Under the pieces are notes generated by a model. The model searched no databases and was not told the DNA's origin. It saw only the letters and a program-made list of their open reading frames with translations. Shown here one piece after another: positions 21,449-32,264 of a DNA stretch of 64,000 nt (its first letter is position 1; every line of letters starts with the position of its first letter). The DNA is from Copromyces sp. CBS 386.78 (Eukaryota; Ascomycota; Sordariomycetes; Sordariales; Sordariaceae): NCBI GenBank assembly GCA_030685235.1, contig MU839096.1:434001-498000 (forward strand), in the 5' to 3' direction. The position numbers and the translations under genes are program-made.

Positions 21449-24400
21449 TCACTCGTCATCCTCCTCCTCCTCCTCCTCGCTCTCATCCACATCCATTCCC
21501 TCCTCCACCATGACCGAGAACGCCGGATCTTGATCAACACCAACATAGCTGTCGCTCATCAACATCAGCTTCAAGTCGTGGCGACCAGGCGTAGGCACGG
21601 TGAACTCCAGCCTGACGTTGAGCTTCTTGCCAATGGTGACGCGCTTGATTGCCAGCAGAGTCTTGGAGCTCTCCTCGCCAACCACCAACCACCAGTTCTC
21701 CGTCTTCTTGCCAGGGTAGAACGGAGCATGCACCGTAGGATCGAACTCCTCGTCCTCGTCGACCTCGCGCTCGATGTTGATCTTGAGGTAGGCAGGCTCG
21801 TTCGCCCGGATGTTGTCCTTGTCCTCAAGCTCGAACTCCAACGAGACGTCGGGATACTTGTTGTTGGTGAACCCGGCAGCCTGGGCCAGCTGGGCCTGGG
21901 AGAGACCGAGCTCCCTGACCAGAGAGGCGTAGTCGGGGTTCTCCTCGGGGTTCATCTTCTCCATAAAGTCGAAGATGTCCCGGATGTCGTACTTGTTGGC
22001 CGTCTTGATGACGTCCGTCGTGAAGTTGGGAATCTGCTTGAGCGGGCTGTCCCGATCCCACATCGCTTGCACCACCATCTGAGACATCTCCATGGCGTTC
22101 ATGGCGTTGAGATGGCCATCCGACGACAGAATGTCAACAGTAGCGCTCAACAAGCTGAGCACCTTAGTGAGGATGACCTCCTGATCCTTTGCAAGATCGA
22201 TGGGGAGGTTCATCCTGGAGAAGTGGGCCTGCAAGAGAACGAAGGCCTTGAAGTGAGGGGAATCGAAGACAGGCTCGGCCATCTTGACGGGAACGCTTTC
22301 GTAGATGCGACGCAGAATGACCTCTTCGTGTCTTCTGATCTGGATCGCTTCGAACTCGGTGGCCGACGTCACGATCTCGAGGATACCCTTCAGCTTTGTC
22401 TTTGCAGTCAGCGAAAGGAGGAATGTCTGCATCGTAATGTATGAGATGTTGTAGTAAGCAGCAATCATAGCAGCGTTCTGAGGGGCAACAGTGCCGTCAT
22501 CCTCGTCAAAGTCGACAATCTTGGACTCGGCCAGGTCCTTCAGGGTAGCCTCAACCATGTCGGAGAGATACTGACTGAGACCGTCGTGCGTGGGATCTGT
22601 CAAGCTGTAGTAGCTTGGGTTGGCGAGCAGGCGGCGGTAGAAGTAGGTGAAGGTGGCCCAGTTGATAGCATCTTCACCCGACTCGATCATCTTGGTGCTG
22701 ATTTCCGTCACAAAGGCATCATGAAGGAAGTTGTGCACATGAGACTCGACAGGGAGGGCTTCGTTGAGGAACTTCTTGTAATACTCCCGCTTGACCGCAG
22801 GAACCATCAAGACACCGCAACCGCGCCCGGCCTTGTTTTGCAGGAGAGCCTTGCCAAACATCTGCAAGACCTCGCTCAGAGGGTAATCAACATAGCGATG
22901 CTCCCTGCCCTCGAAATACTGGGTGCCCATGACAATTACCAAATGAGCAGAGCAATCAAGCTCCCAGCACACATCACGAGAGGCAATCAGCACTTGGATG
23001 GCTCCATTGTTGTAGAGATGCTTGACGATGCGCTTGTCATTGAGGCTCAGGGCTTCGTGGTAGTAGCCAACACCGTGTTTGAGTGCCTCAGCCAATGCCG
23101 CTTCCTGGACGCGATCGAGGAGCTTCTGGATCTGCTCAACCTCGACATGAAGGAAACGATCCTCATCATCATCAGCCAAGCAGGCGGTGAGGATGTCTCG
23201 TGCCGTAGCTCTTGTTTGCTTCCGGCTGGGTACGAAGATGAGAGCGGGCTGATCTGGAGAAAGCTGAGTTACGGCCAGGTAAGTAGGCTTCGCCATCGCC
23301 AGCATAAGGGATGGGAAATGAGGAATCGTGTATGACTGGATATGCAATTCCAAAGGAATGGGTCGCACATGCGGGCTGAAGTTGTAAATATCATGCTTCT
23401 TCGCGTCGATCCACTCGCCGACATCACGAGCGTTGGCAAGAGACACACTGAGGCCGACAATCCTCAGCGGTAACTCGGTTTGTGTCCTGATGTAGTGCAT
23501 CCGCGAGACGATGATCTCGTAGACGTAGCCCATCTGGCCACCAAGCAAGTGCAGCTCGTCAGCGATGAAGAGTTCTACCGTCTGAACATTCTTTCTCCTC
23601 TTCCACTGCCGAGACAAGACGTCCCACTGAAGCGGTGTGGCCATGATCAGGTCGCCCTGCTCCAAGAGCCTAAGGTCAGTGGTCGTCTCTCCCGTGAGCT
23701 TCACAATGTCCTTGCCACCGCGAAGGTTACCAAATCGCTTCTGCCAATCTGCAAACCGCAAATCCACGAGCTCCTGGAAGGGTGCAATGTAGACGGCACG
23801 GCCCTGTTCCTTCTTTGCCCAGTGGCGCAGCAGAGCAAACTCGGCGCAAACAGTCTTGCCACTGCCCGTTGGTGAACAGATGAGGACGTTGTTGTCGGTC
23901 TCGTACAGGGACTTGAAAGTCTGCGTTTGCACCTTGTTGAATTGTTGCCAATCGGGATACAGCGCAGCATAGTCCTTGGCCTTCAAAGCATTGACCGGGA
24001 GTGGCTGCAGGTCAAGCAGTTCGGTGTGAGGGGGGAATCTCTCTGGGAGAATGAGCTTCCTGAACGACACAGGCAGTCGAGTCTCGGAATGCATCCATCT
24101 GTCGGAGATCACAGAGACGAAATAATTGGGGGGCATGGGCTCAGTAATGGGCACGGTGAACTCAACAATGTGTTCGTTGGACTCAGACTCCGCATAGTCC
24201 TTGCGCAGGATAAACTGATCGTGGAAAAGGATGTCTTCACCATCGCAGTCTTCGACGACAACCCAGAAGCTTTCGGAAAGGCCATGGATATCGACGTCCC
24301 ATTCGAAGTTGGGTGTAATCGCAAGCTCGATGCGCAGCATCGACCTTGTCATGGGCTGCACTTGGGCCTGGACCTCGACCCGGGGGAACTTGGCCACCAG

Positions 24401-27400
24401 GCTGCAAACAGTCTTGCCTGCCTTGGGAAGTCCGAGAAGCTCGCCCATCCGAGGAGGGTCCAGATCGAAGTAGCTGGTAAACGGCACGTCGATCCTTTCA
24501 GCCTTCCTCACGATCTCAATAGGGCAGTTAGGGAACTGTCTTAGCGGCGACATTGTTGGCCACATCCTCTTCTCGGCCATCTTGCACAGGTTCAGGGCCA
24601 GCTTAGCAACTGATGCCCATCCCTTCTTGATAGTAATCTCGAAGATAGCCCGAAGGATACGACCGGCGGATTGCGTGACGTAGACCATGTCGGCCATAAG
24701 AGCGAGACCGTCCAGCTTCAGACGAGAGATGTACGCTTGTAGCAGTACGTTGATCTTTGCGGTAGGTTCTTCGATGCTCTCCTTGACTGGGATGGGTACC
24801 TTTGCAAGGAGCTTGGCCAATTCCAGCTTCTCTTCTTGACGAACGGGAATGTACTTGAACTCGGCGCTCTGGGCAAAAACACGGAACAGTTCGACATCGG
24901 TGATAGGGGGTTGGATCAGCTTGTTGTAGGTGTCCATCGAACCATAGGTGATGTAGTAGTGCGAAGCGATGCGGCCAAGTTCGGTGGACTGAAGCTTTCC
25001 AGTCTTCTCGTCGTACTTGATGAGATTTGACTTCTTCAGCACCGTAGCAGCGGAATGTATCAGGTCAACACGTTTCTGCTCCAAGGCTTCATCATCCTCG
25101 TACTCCGCTCCAACTTGGTACAGACCAGGAGAACGGAGCATACGGACAAAGAGATAGGTATAGCCGAGCCATTCTACACCTTCGTCACGGCTCCTGACGT
25201 TGCCCAGCACGATTTCGGCATTGAGGTTATCAACCAGCTTGCTAGCGAATTGACTTTCAATAGGCAACTGCTGGTTAAGGAGCGAGAGGTAGTACTGCAT
25301 CTCTCCCTGGGTGGTAATGATAATACCTTCACCATAGGTGTCGAACTGAGGGCGACCGGCACGACCAAGCATCTGCAGGACATCCTGAGGACTGAGCTCA
25401 ACCCAACTACCCTTTTCGGGGGAGTATACTTGCGTGCCTTTGATGATGACGGTATGGGCTGGAAGGTTGACACCCCAAGCAAGAGTGGCTGTGCACACAA
25501 GGACCTGGATATGACCACTAGCAAACAGATCTTCGACATCGGTACGATCTGCACGGCTCATACCAGCATGATGGATACCGAAGCCATAGGGCAAGATATC
25601 CTTCAGATCGGTGTTGTTGACAGAGTTGGAGGCTTCGCTCAAGACCTCCCGAGTTCCGGCGTCGTGCTTCAATATCTGATTGATGGTGTCCATTTCAAGA
25701 GCCTTGTCCCTGATGTACTTGGCGGTTTTCGCTGTCTCCTTTCGGGAATGGACGAAGATGAGCATTTGGTTGCGATTCTGACCCACGTGTTCCAAGACCT
25801 TCTGATAAGTGATGTCATTCATGGTCTTGAGCTGCTTGATGGCCTTTCTTTCCGTAACGCCGATGAACTCCTGGCGGAGAGGGCAAGGACGGAAGCTTCC
25901 ATCGAAATGGAACAGACCAGTGTTTGTGTCAACGCGGAGGAAGCTCGCTACGTCGCGGTAGTTGGGCAGGGTGGCCGACAAGCCCACTATGCGAACCGGC
26001 TCACCAGTCTGCTCCGTCTTACGGATGGTTCTGCTGACGATGCTTTCAAGCACAGGACCACGGTCATCGTGAAGAAGATGGATTTCGTCGATAATAATCA
26101 GGCGGACAAGGTTGGTGTAGGAAAGGTCGGTAGCCTTTCTCGTGATGACATCCCATTTTTCAGGGGTCGTAACGATAATCTGCGTTTCCGAGATCTGCTG
26201 CTTGGTGAGTTGGCGATCACCAGTGAGTTCGGCCACCCTGATGCCGAATGGTTCGAGACGCTTCCCGAAATTGCCGACCTGTTCTTGGACCAAGGCTTTC
26301 AAAGGCGCGATATAGACGATCTTGAAGGCGTCCAGGTCGATCTCGCCAGCTTCATTTCTGTTCTTTCCGATCTCACGGAGGATGGTAAGCATGGCCACGT
26401 TGGTCTTGCCAGAGCCCGTGGGAGCGCAGACAAGCATGTTCCCATCGTCACCAAAGGCGGTAGGATAGCACGCTGACTGGATCTTGTTCAACGACTTGGC
26501 CGTGCTGAAAGGAATCTGGGCCCACTCAGGCATTTCAGAAATCGGGACATGAGCGTCGCTGGGATCGTTGCGCTTCTTTGGTGGTGGCACATGGATTTCT
26601 TCATAACCCTTGAAGGTGCGCTTTGTCGAGCCCTCGGGAAGTCGCACTTTGGGATTGGTCATAAGGTGATTGCCCTGGTCGAATATGAGGTTCTCCAGGT
26701 TTATCAACTTGCGTGGCTGCAGACCTCCGACCAGCTGTCCCTCAGGACGCTCAGGCTTCTGGCCTTCCTTATCAGCAAAGGCTCCCGAGTCGATGTCCAT
26801 CTTGATGTCCATCTTGATCTTCTTTTGGCCGTCGTCGGTCTTGCCTTCCAGCTCGTCAAGAATCCAGCGCAAACCCTCCGAAGCCATCTCCCGCTTGATC
26901 GTGTTTTTCTCCTCCTCGTTCTCAGCTCTGGCCATCCGAGTAAGCCATACGACCTTCTCCCGGTTAGCAATGAGTTTTTGCACAAGCTCGTGGTGTTCGT
27001 AATCGAAGAGTTCCATCAGGTCGTTTTCAATGTCGCGAAGCTGCTTTTCTTCGCCACCTGGCTCGTCGGGCTCGCCGGACAAAGTTTTGAGCGCGGACAT
27101 TGTCTTGTCGTGCTGAATATGTGCGTCGGGATATAGCCGACCAATCTGACGTTGTAACCAGAAGGCATCTATATCTCTAGCTGGGATCGCATTGTCGTCG
27201 GATTTGCTCTTCTTTCCTTCCGGTGCTGAGTCGATAACCATGGCCTCACCGCTTAGAATATCTTCCACGACCTCCTCCTGACCTCCCTCGCCGTCGACCA
27301 CTTCGTTGCTGTCAGGGCGCTCTTCATCCTCTGCAAAATCCTCCTCGTCGGAAGACTCCTCCCGAACAACATCAACCATGCCATCGTCGTCCTCATCGTT

Positions 27401-28081
27401 CTCAAAGTTGACCGCAACACCCTGGCGTCCGTCAATCTCGTCATCTCCTTCTTGCCTGGCATCGCCCGCATCCTCGTCTTCGTCTTGGGCGTCGTAATCC
27501 GTGATCTTCTTGCCGAGATTTATGAGCTCGTTGAACTGTTTGGGTCCCATCGAGACGCCAAGAATATCATCAACCTCCTTCTTCTTGTCGAAATCTTTCA
27601 GGTCGTCGTCCTTGAGATACTCGAGTACCGCATCAGCCGCACTGCGGACGACCTCATGGGGCACGTCGCCCAAGTGCTCGGCCACAATGGTGAGGATGAG
27701 GTTGAAGGCATCGCGGGTCGGCTGCGTTCGAGGGCGGTAACGGAGACCTTCGATGAGCGCATCGGCGCCAGTAAGAATACCTCCAGCTCTTGAAGTGGAC
27801 TCGAGTTTGCCCTTCTTCTTCTCTCGTTGAAGGATATCAGCACCTTCTCTTAGACTGCCCCGCTCGACATCGGGCATGGCGCCCGCCTTCTTGGGCTTTG
27901 GTGCTGAGTCGCGGGCAACTCTGGAGCCCATGTCCTTGATGGACAGACGCCCGGCTAGGGACTCGGGGTCTCCCGTGGCCTCATCGGTTCGCCTCGTGAC
28001 GAAACGACGGTCCGCCTGGAGAACCAGGTTGGACATGGCCGAGTATTTGTATTGCGACACATCGCGGTGGTGGTCCGTCAT
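21449..28081 (-). CDS. brr2: Brr2, U5 snRNP Ski2-like RNA helicase (U4/U6 unwinding)
   Basis: Uninterrupted frame of 2210 aa, the full family length. Brr2 unwinds U4/U6 to activate the spliceosome and is controlled by Prp8. Residues 1-480 are the N-terminal plug/PWI region with acidic stretches. Helicase cassette 1 has Walker A CAPTGSGKT near 552-560, DEIH near 662, SATLPNYRDV, and QMLGRAGRP near 900, followed by a Sec63 unit (about 1040-1350). Cassette 2 has SPTGSGKT near 1403, DELH near 1504 instead of DExH with strong motif VI (QMFGKALLQN replaces QxxGRxGR), and a second Sec63 unit to the end. In the family the second cassette is a regulatory, ATPase-poor partner, and the lost motif VI arginines fit that. 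No intron over 6.6 kb is notable for this gene-dense intron-bearing region. Confidence 0.98.
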   Translation of the reverse strand: MTDHHRDVSQYKYSAMSNLVLQADRRFVTRRTDEATGDPESLAGRLSIKDMGSRVARDSAPKPKKAGAMPDVERGSLREGADILQREKKKGKLESTSRAGGILTGADALIEGLRYRPRTQPTRDAFNLILTIVAEHLGDVPHEVVRSAADAVLEYLKDDDLKDFDKKKEVDDILGVSMGPKQFNELINLGKKITDYDAQDEDEDAGDARQEGDDEIDGRQGVAVNFENDEDDDGMVDVVREESSDEEDFAEDEERPDSNEVVDGEGGQEEVVEDILSGEAMVIDSAPEGKKSKSDDNAIPARDIDAFWLQRQIGRLYPDAHIQHDKTMSALKTLSGEPDEPGGEEKQLRDIENDLMELFDYEHHELVQKLIANREKVVWLTRMARAENEEEKNTIKREMASEGLRWILDELEGKTDDGQKKIKMDIKMDIDSGAFADKEGQKPERPEGQLVGGLQPRKLINLENLIFDQGNHLMTNPKVRLPEGSTKRTFKGYEEIHVPPPKKRNDPSDAHVPISEMPEWAQIPFSTAKSLNKIQSACYPTAFGDDGNMLVCAPTGSGKTNVAMLTILREIGKNRNEAGEIDLDAFKIVYIAPLKALVQEQVGNFGKRLEPFGIRVAELTGDRQLTKQQISETQIIVTTPEKWDVITRKATDLSYTNLVRLIIIDEIHLLHDDRGPVLESIVSRTIRKTEQTGEPVRIVGLSATLPNYRDVASFLRVDTNTGLFHFDGSFRPCPLRQEFIGVTERKAIKQLKTMNDITYQKVLEHVGQNRNQMLIFVHSRKETAKTAKYIRDKALEMDTINQILKHDAGTREVLSEASNSVNNTDLKDILPYGFGIHHAGMSRADRTDVEDLFASGHIQVLVCTATLAWGVNLPAHTVIIKGTQVYSPEKGSWVELSPQDVLQMLGRAGRPQFDTYGEGIIITTQGEMQYYLSLLNQQLPIESQFASKLVDNLNAEIVLGNVRSRDEGVEWLGYTYLFVRMLRSPGLYQVGAEYEDDEALEQKRVDLIHSAATVLKKSNLIKYDEKTGKLQSTELGRIASHYYITYGSMDTYNKLIQPPITDVELFRVFAQSAEFKYIPVRQEEKLELAKLLAKVPIPVKESIEEPTAKINVLLQAYISRLKLDGLALMADMVYVTQSAGRILRAIFEITIKKGWASVAKLALNLCKMAEKRMWPTMSPLRQFPNCPIEIVRKAERIDVPFTSYFDLDPPRMGELLGLPKAGKTVCSLVAKFPRVEVQAQVQPMTRSMLRIELAITPNFEWDVDIHGLSESFWVVVEDCDGEDILFHDQFILRKDYAESESNEHIVEFTVPITEPMPPNYFVSVISDRWMHSETRLPVSFRKLILPERFPPHTELLDLQPLPVNALKAKDYAALYPDWQQFNKVQTQTFKSLYETDNNVLICSPTGSGKTVCAEFALLRHWAKKEQGRAVYIAPFQELVDLRFADWQKRFGNLRGGKDIVKLTGETTTDLRLLEQGDLIMATPLQWDVLSRQWKRRKNVQTVELFIADELHLLGGQMGYVYEIIVSRMHYIRTQTELPLRIVGLSVSLANARDVGEWIDAKKHDIYNFSPHVRPIPLELHIQSYTIPHFPSLMLAMAKPTYLAVTQLSPDQPALIFVPSRKQTRATARDILTACLADDDEDRFLHVEVEQIQKLLDRVQEAALAEALKHGVGYYHEALSLNDKRIVKHLYNNGAIQVLIASRDVCWELDCSAHLVIVMGTQYFEGREHRYVDYPLSEVLQMFGKALLQNKAGRGCGVLMVPAVKREYYKKFLNEALPVESHVHNFLHDAFVTEISTKMIESGEDAINWATFTYFYRRLLANPSYYSLTDPTHDGLSQYLSDMVEATLKDLAESKIVDFDEDDGTVAPQNAAMIAAYYNISYITMQTFLLSLTAKTKLKGILEIVTSATEFEAIQIRRHEEVILRRIYESVPVKMAEPVFDSPHFKAFVLLQAHFSRMNLPIDLAKDQEVILTKVLSLLSATVDILSSDGHLNAMNAMEMSQMVVQAMWDRDSPLKQIPNFTTDVIKTANKYDIRDIFDFMEKMNPEENPDYASLVRELGLSQAQLAQAAGFTNNKYPDVSLEFELEDKDNIRANEPAYLKINIEREVDEDEEFDPTVHAPFYPGKKTENWWLVVGEESSKTLLAIKRVTIGKKLNVRLEFTVPTPGRHDLKLMLMSDSYVGVDQDPAFSVMVEEGMDVDESEEEEEEDDE

Positions 28082-28985
28082 CTTGTCGGATTGGTGGAGA
28101 AAAGTCTATGATATGTTTCGAGGTGTATATCGAGGTCGAAATGGAAGTTGTGACGGATGAAAGAGACTCGATCTAGGATATCTTCGACTCTGTCGTTGGG
28201 GTGAAAAACGTGCTTGTTCTGGCGTGCACGTTGTGGCGATAAATTAGCCCGATCCCGCCCCAAACCAAGTATTGGGTTTGCTGGCTGTTGAGTAGTTTTT
28301 CGCCGGGCGCATCGATGGACGGAATAAGAATCGGGGTTGGGCGGAAACAGAGATGGTGGGTTTCCGACAGAAATCTGTCGCGGTTGTCGCGAAAGGACGG
28401 AAAGTTGGAGTTTGGCGTCTGGAAAGGTTGAGAGGCGTGCTTGCCAGCAGCAGGCAGGAACTTGGCTTGGTAGGTGCGGCAGAGGTGTGGCCCCAGTCAT
28501 GACGGCTGGATATTTTTATGCAACGCTGTTATCGTCTCTCATTGGCTGCGTGCAGGGCATGTAAACACACTGAAGATGGAGCTTGACATTGCTGTCAGGG
28601 GTGCTATTAGTGCATAAGTGGATAAAGTGCCACTAACAGCATGGAGGTAGGCGCAATCATCAACACAACATCAACCCGGTGCCGAGCAACTCGAGATGGC
28701 AGGAGCGGTTTGATCCACGGGCTTAAACTTCAATCTACAACCTCTTTTATTCCCATACAAGGGATGAAATGCGCTCACTTGTGGTCTGATTGAACAGTCA
28801 TTTCAGTGCTAGATACGGAAACACCTCAGTCCACCCACACTCTTTTTATCTCCTACTGCTCACATCACGCCAAGCTCGTCCATGATCACACTCGTTTACA
28901 TCCTGAATCGAGGGTTGTGTGATGACTACCTATTGAGTGGAATCTAACAAATCTGATCTGAGGGAAAGTTGAGACCATTCACAAG
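28082..28985. promoter_or_regulatory. Divergent promoter region brr2 / coiled-coil gene
   Basis: About 900 bp between divergent start codons; no coding signal or named motif recognised. An open frame extends upstream of the brr2 ATG on the minus strand but lacks helicase similarity and is taken as 5' UTR. Confidence 0.4.
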
Positions 28986-30692
28986 ATGGATTCCACTCAG
29001 AAAACGCTGGAAGCTGTCCAGAGGGTGCTACAACCATACGTCAGGCCTCGCGATGAAGTCGCCCATATCAGACGGATCTTGACACTTCACCTCAGTTCGG
29101 GTTTGAAAGACGGAGGTGCAACACTAACAGAACCGTTGTCTCTCACGGAATCAAGTGAACTACCCTCCTATTATCCACAAGAGATCAGAGGTCCGTATAG
29201 GGACTTCCTTGAAGCTTTGAGCGCGAACATCAAAGCCCGTAAAGAATACCAGACACTCTCACACAAACACAGTCATCCTGAGGTTCCCGCCCTTGAAACG
29301 ACAGAAACTCAACCTAGCTATCTCCTCAACCATCTTGCCAGCCTCAAAATCCGAAAGAAGCAAGGAAAACTGTTAGTGGTTGAGAAGAATCTTGAGCTCT
29401 TGAGACAGAAGCCGGCAGCATCATCGGACTTCCTAGACCACCAGAGACTCTTCCGAGATTGCAGACCTCTTCCTGAGGTTCCAACCGAGGTCGCCAACCC
29501 TCTAGCACTGGAACAAACGTCCGAGAACAGTACTGCGTCCAACAGTGTCCAGCTCAAAGGCCTCATAGACACCCTAGAGCACCGGACGTTCCGAACAAAA
29601 CTATCACTCAAACAGGAAGAAGATCTCCTCGAGAAGGCGAAAAATCATCTTTCCGCCATCCAACCTAAAGACATCAGCCCACAAGCAAAGATCCAAGCAT
29701 TGAATGCTAGTCGTACCGAGCTGATCGACTGGATCGAGACCGAACTAGGGAAAGCATCAGCAGGAGATGGCCGAAATGGAGGATCTCCTGCTGGAAAAGA
29801 TGCCCTTCAAGCCAAACGGGACCAAGACCTCGCAGAGAAAACCAACCTCCTCAGCCAGAAACTCGCCAGCATCAAAGACAAATACACCAAGTACCTCGCC
29901 GAACGCACAGCTCTCCTAGAGCTCATCACAACCCAGCTCCACTCCCTGCCGCCATCCTTCAACTTCCCAGCGATTACTGCTTCCTCCTTCCCTCCTACAG
30001 CGGTATCTCCCGAACGACCCTCAACACACGCAACAGCGGAGACACCAACCCCGGCAAACCCCGTAATCGACCACCTCCTCACCCCCACCCTCAGCTCCCT
30101 CCTACGCCTCTCGCACGAACACAAAGGTCTCCTAGCCCACAAAGCCCACATCGCCACCTTACTCTCCAAACAAGTGAAAGAAAACGCCCAAGTGCTGGAT
30201 CACTTGGCGGAAGAAAGTCAGTTGTTACCTGCTCACGCCATGGCAGCAGCTGCACAGAAGAAAGATCACAATGATTCCAGCATGACGTCGGATATGGTTA
30301 GGCCATGGGTATCAGCCGCCGACGCAGCCAAAATTTCAACGTTCGAGGTGGTGGCGGAGAAAATCGAGGAAGGGCAGGTGGCGCTTGAGGGATCGATTCG
30401 CTTGTTGGAGGAGGCTGATCGGTTGTTGGGACGTGGGTTGCAGCAGCAGTCGGTCAGAATGGCTGGTGGAGAGGAGGAGGATGATGATGAAGTGGGCGAC
30501 GAATCGGATATATGGCTTGTTGAGGGACAGAAGTCCATGGAAGGGGTAAAGTCAACTGGCGGAGCGGGACTTGGGACAAACCGTGATGAGGGAGGCATGA
30601 AAGGGGAGGGGACGACTGGCTACCGTGGAAGAGGGAGCCCAAGTATATGGGATTTGTTGGACGTGGATGTTGGGTTGGAGAAGTCTGGGTAG
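28986..30692 (+). CDS. Fungal coiled-coil protein of unknown function
   Basis: Single exon, 568 aa, ATG in an ACAAGATGG context. Residues 1-95 form an ordered helical N-terminus (TLEAVQRVLQPYVRPRDEVAHIRRILTL region). Long coiled-coil segments span about 100-150, 185-240, 265-320 and 375-420. A short Pro/Thr-rich break at about 325-365 separates them, and the tail carries an acidic GGEEEDDDE patch near 500. The layout (helical head plus several coiled coils, 550-650 aa) is reminiscent of augmin/HAUS or tethering subunits, but I cannot place it in such a family from sequence alone. It shares a promoter region with brr2 and converges on rfc2. Confidence 0.75.
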   Translation: MDSTQKTLEAVQRVLQPYVRPRDEVAHIRRILTLHLSSGLKDGGATLTEPLSLTESSELPSYYPQEIRGPYRDFLEALSANIKARKEYQTLSHKHSHPEVPALETTETQPSYLLNHLASLKIRKKQGKLLVVEKNLELLRQKPAASSDFLDHQRLFRDCRPLPEVPTEVANPLALEQTSENSTASNSVQLKGLIDTLEHRTFRTKLSLKQEEDLLEKAKNHLSAIQPKDISPQAKIQALNASRTELIDWIETELGKASAGDGRNGGSPAGKDALQAKRDQDLAEKTNLLSQKLASIKDKYTKYLAERTALLELITTQLHSLPPSFNFPAITASSFPPTAVSPERPSTHATAETPTPANPVIDHLLTPTLSSLLRLSHEHKGLLAHKAHIATLLSKQVKENAQVLDHLAEESQLLPAHAMAAAAQKKDHNDSSMTSDMVRPWVSAADAAKISTFEVVAEKIEEGQVALEGSIRLLEEADRLLGRGLQQQSVRMAGGEEEDDDEVGDESDIWLVEGQKSMEGVKSTGGAGLGTNRDEGGMKGEGTTGYRGRGSPSIWDLLDVDVGLEKSG

Positions 30693-30956
30693 AGGCGGCC
30701 ATGACCGTCATGTCCAAGTACTGAGGGAATTACGGAAGACCCTGGTGGGCAAGGCGACAACAGTGGTGATGAAGACCTTTGCCAGGCATTTTTCAAGAAA
30801 GTCTAGGACTAAAACCTCCGAAACATGACCTGGTGTAATGTAAATGACCTGCCATTTTCTGTTGCCCAAACCTGAACTCCGAACCCAGTGATATGTCGCC
30901 TATCTTCGAATCATCTCCATTGTCATGCCCTTCTTAACCCCCTTGCAATCTAGCCG

Positions 30957-32264
30957 TTACCTGCCAGCCATGATGCCTGATATCCGTAGCGCCAGGTCCA
31001 GTATAGACAAATGTTCGTCTGCACCGTCCACCAGCCTCTTGTCCACCTCCGAAAACACCATGACAATCTTATTCTTCTGCACATCCGGGATCATCTCGTC
31101 GTAGACAACCGCCTGGTAGAGCTGCGTCATGGTCTGTCCAGCACTCCACCCATCCGCCACCATCTCCTCGACCACCTTGGCGACCGCCGGGTACGTATCC
31201 GCCCCAGCGCGGGGCCGCATCGCTTTGAGCAGCCTCTGGATGGTGTCGTCGGGGATGACACCGGCGATATCCTCCACCACCTGGACCGTGACCAACTTGG
31301 TGTCCACCTCCATCTCGTCGCCCCCTTCTGCTTCTTTTTGTTCTCCGTCTTTAGTTGTAGCTGCTACAGCACCGACCAGCCTCGCCGCACTCTGCAAGTA
31401 TGTAATCGCCTTTCTCAGATCACCCTCGCTGCACTTGATCAGCGCATCGACGGCGCCCTCTTCTAGCCCGACACCCTCCAGCTGCGCAATTTCCTCCAGC
31501 CTCTTCTTGGCATTCCCTTGGTCGAGGCTCTTGAACCGGAACTTGCTGCAACGACTCGCCAGCGGATCGATGATGCGGGTGACGTAGTTGCAAATCAAGC
31601 AGAAGCGCGTGATCTTCGAGTATGTCTCCATGGTGCGGCGCAGCGCACTCTGGGCGTCTTGCGTCATGCTGTCGGCCTCGTCGAGGATGATGATCTTGAA
31701 GGGCGGGCATGGGTAGCGCGCCTTGTAAGCCGCAGAGGGATTGGTGAGCTGCATGCGGGCAAAGTCTTTGACTTTTTCGCGTACGATGGAGATGCCGCGC
31801 TCGTCGGAGGCGTTGAGCTCGAGGACACGGGACTTGATGAGTTCGGGGCCGTAGAGCTCCTTGGCGAGCGCGAGGATGGTCGAGGTCTTGCCCGTTCCTG
31901 GAGGGCCGTAGAAGAGCATGTGTGGGAGCTGTAGGGGTTTCAAAACATGTCAGTGGCTGCCAATTCTGACCTTGGGAAAAGTAAGAGAGGGGAAGAAGAA
32001 GGTTCGACAAACGTTGGTAGCTTGTAATGTCCTTTGGAGGACGGTAATGGTGTGGTCTTGGGCTGTGACATCGCTGAGGGTCTTTGGGCGGCTGCGACGT
32101 CGTCATTAGCTATATTGGCCACCGACGTTGAACTTGATAGCTCTCGCATACTATTTCTCTACCCAAGGTTGTGCCCTAGGAGTTTCCTTTGTCTGTTTCT
32201 CTGGGTTGGAAGTGCCATTCGCAGCGGCCGCCTTCCTGGCCTTGAGGTCGAAAAAGCTTGCCAT
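30957..32264 (-). CDS. rfc2: Replication factor C subunit Rfc2 (human RFC4 type)
   Basis: Exons 32152-32264, 32013-32091 and 30957-31928 give 387 aa. This clamp-loader small subunit opens PCNA and loads it on primer junctions, and also serves checkpoint and cohesion RFC-like complexes. Residues 36-47 (PWVEKYRPKTLSD) span the first splice junction with a phase-2 intron of 60 nt. Walker A GPPGTGKT is at 72-79, DEAD at 147-150, and the SRC arginine-finger motif (ASRCSKF) at 189-191 with box [10 protein letters not shown] before it. The NASDERGI and LRRTMETYS signatures match the Rfc2/RFC4 group rather than Rfc4/RFC2. An acidic insertion (about 235-255, [12 protein letters not shown]) between the AAA+ lid and the collar is lineage-specific. 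A GCGCGTC element at about 32460 is MCB-like, as expected for a replication gene, but this is only suggestive. Confidence 0.95.

Noticed and set aside
25055..26476. 473-codon open frame antisense to brr2 (also 21530-22444 and 22586-23335)
   Set aside because: Mirror of the biased codons of the brr2 frame; no family similarity, and the sense strand is an unmistakable helicase.
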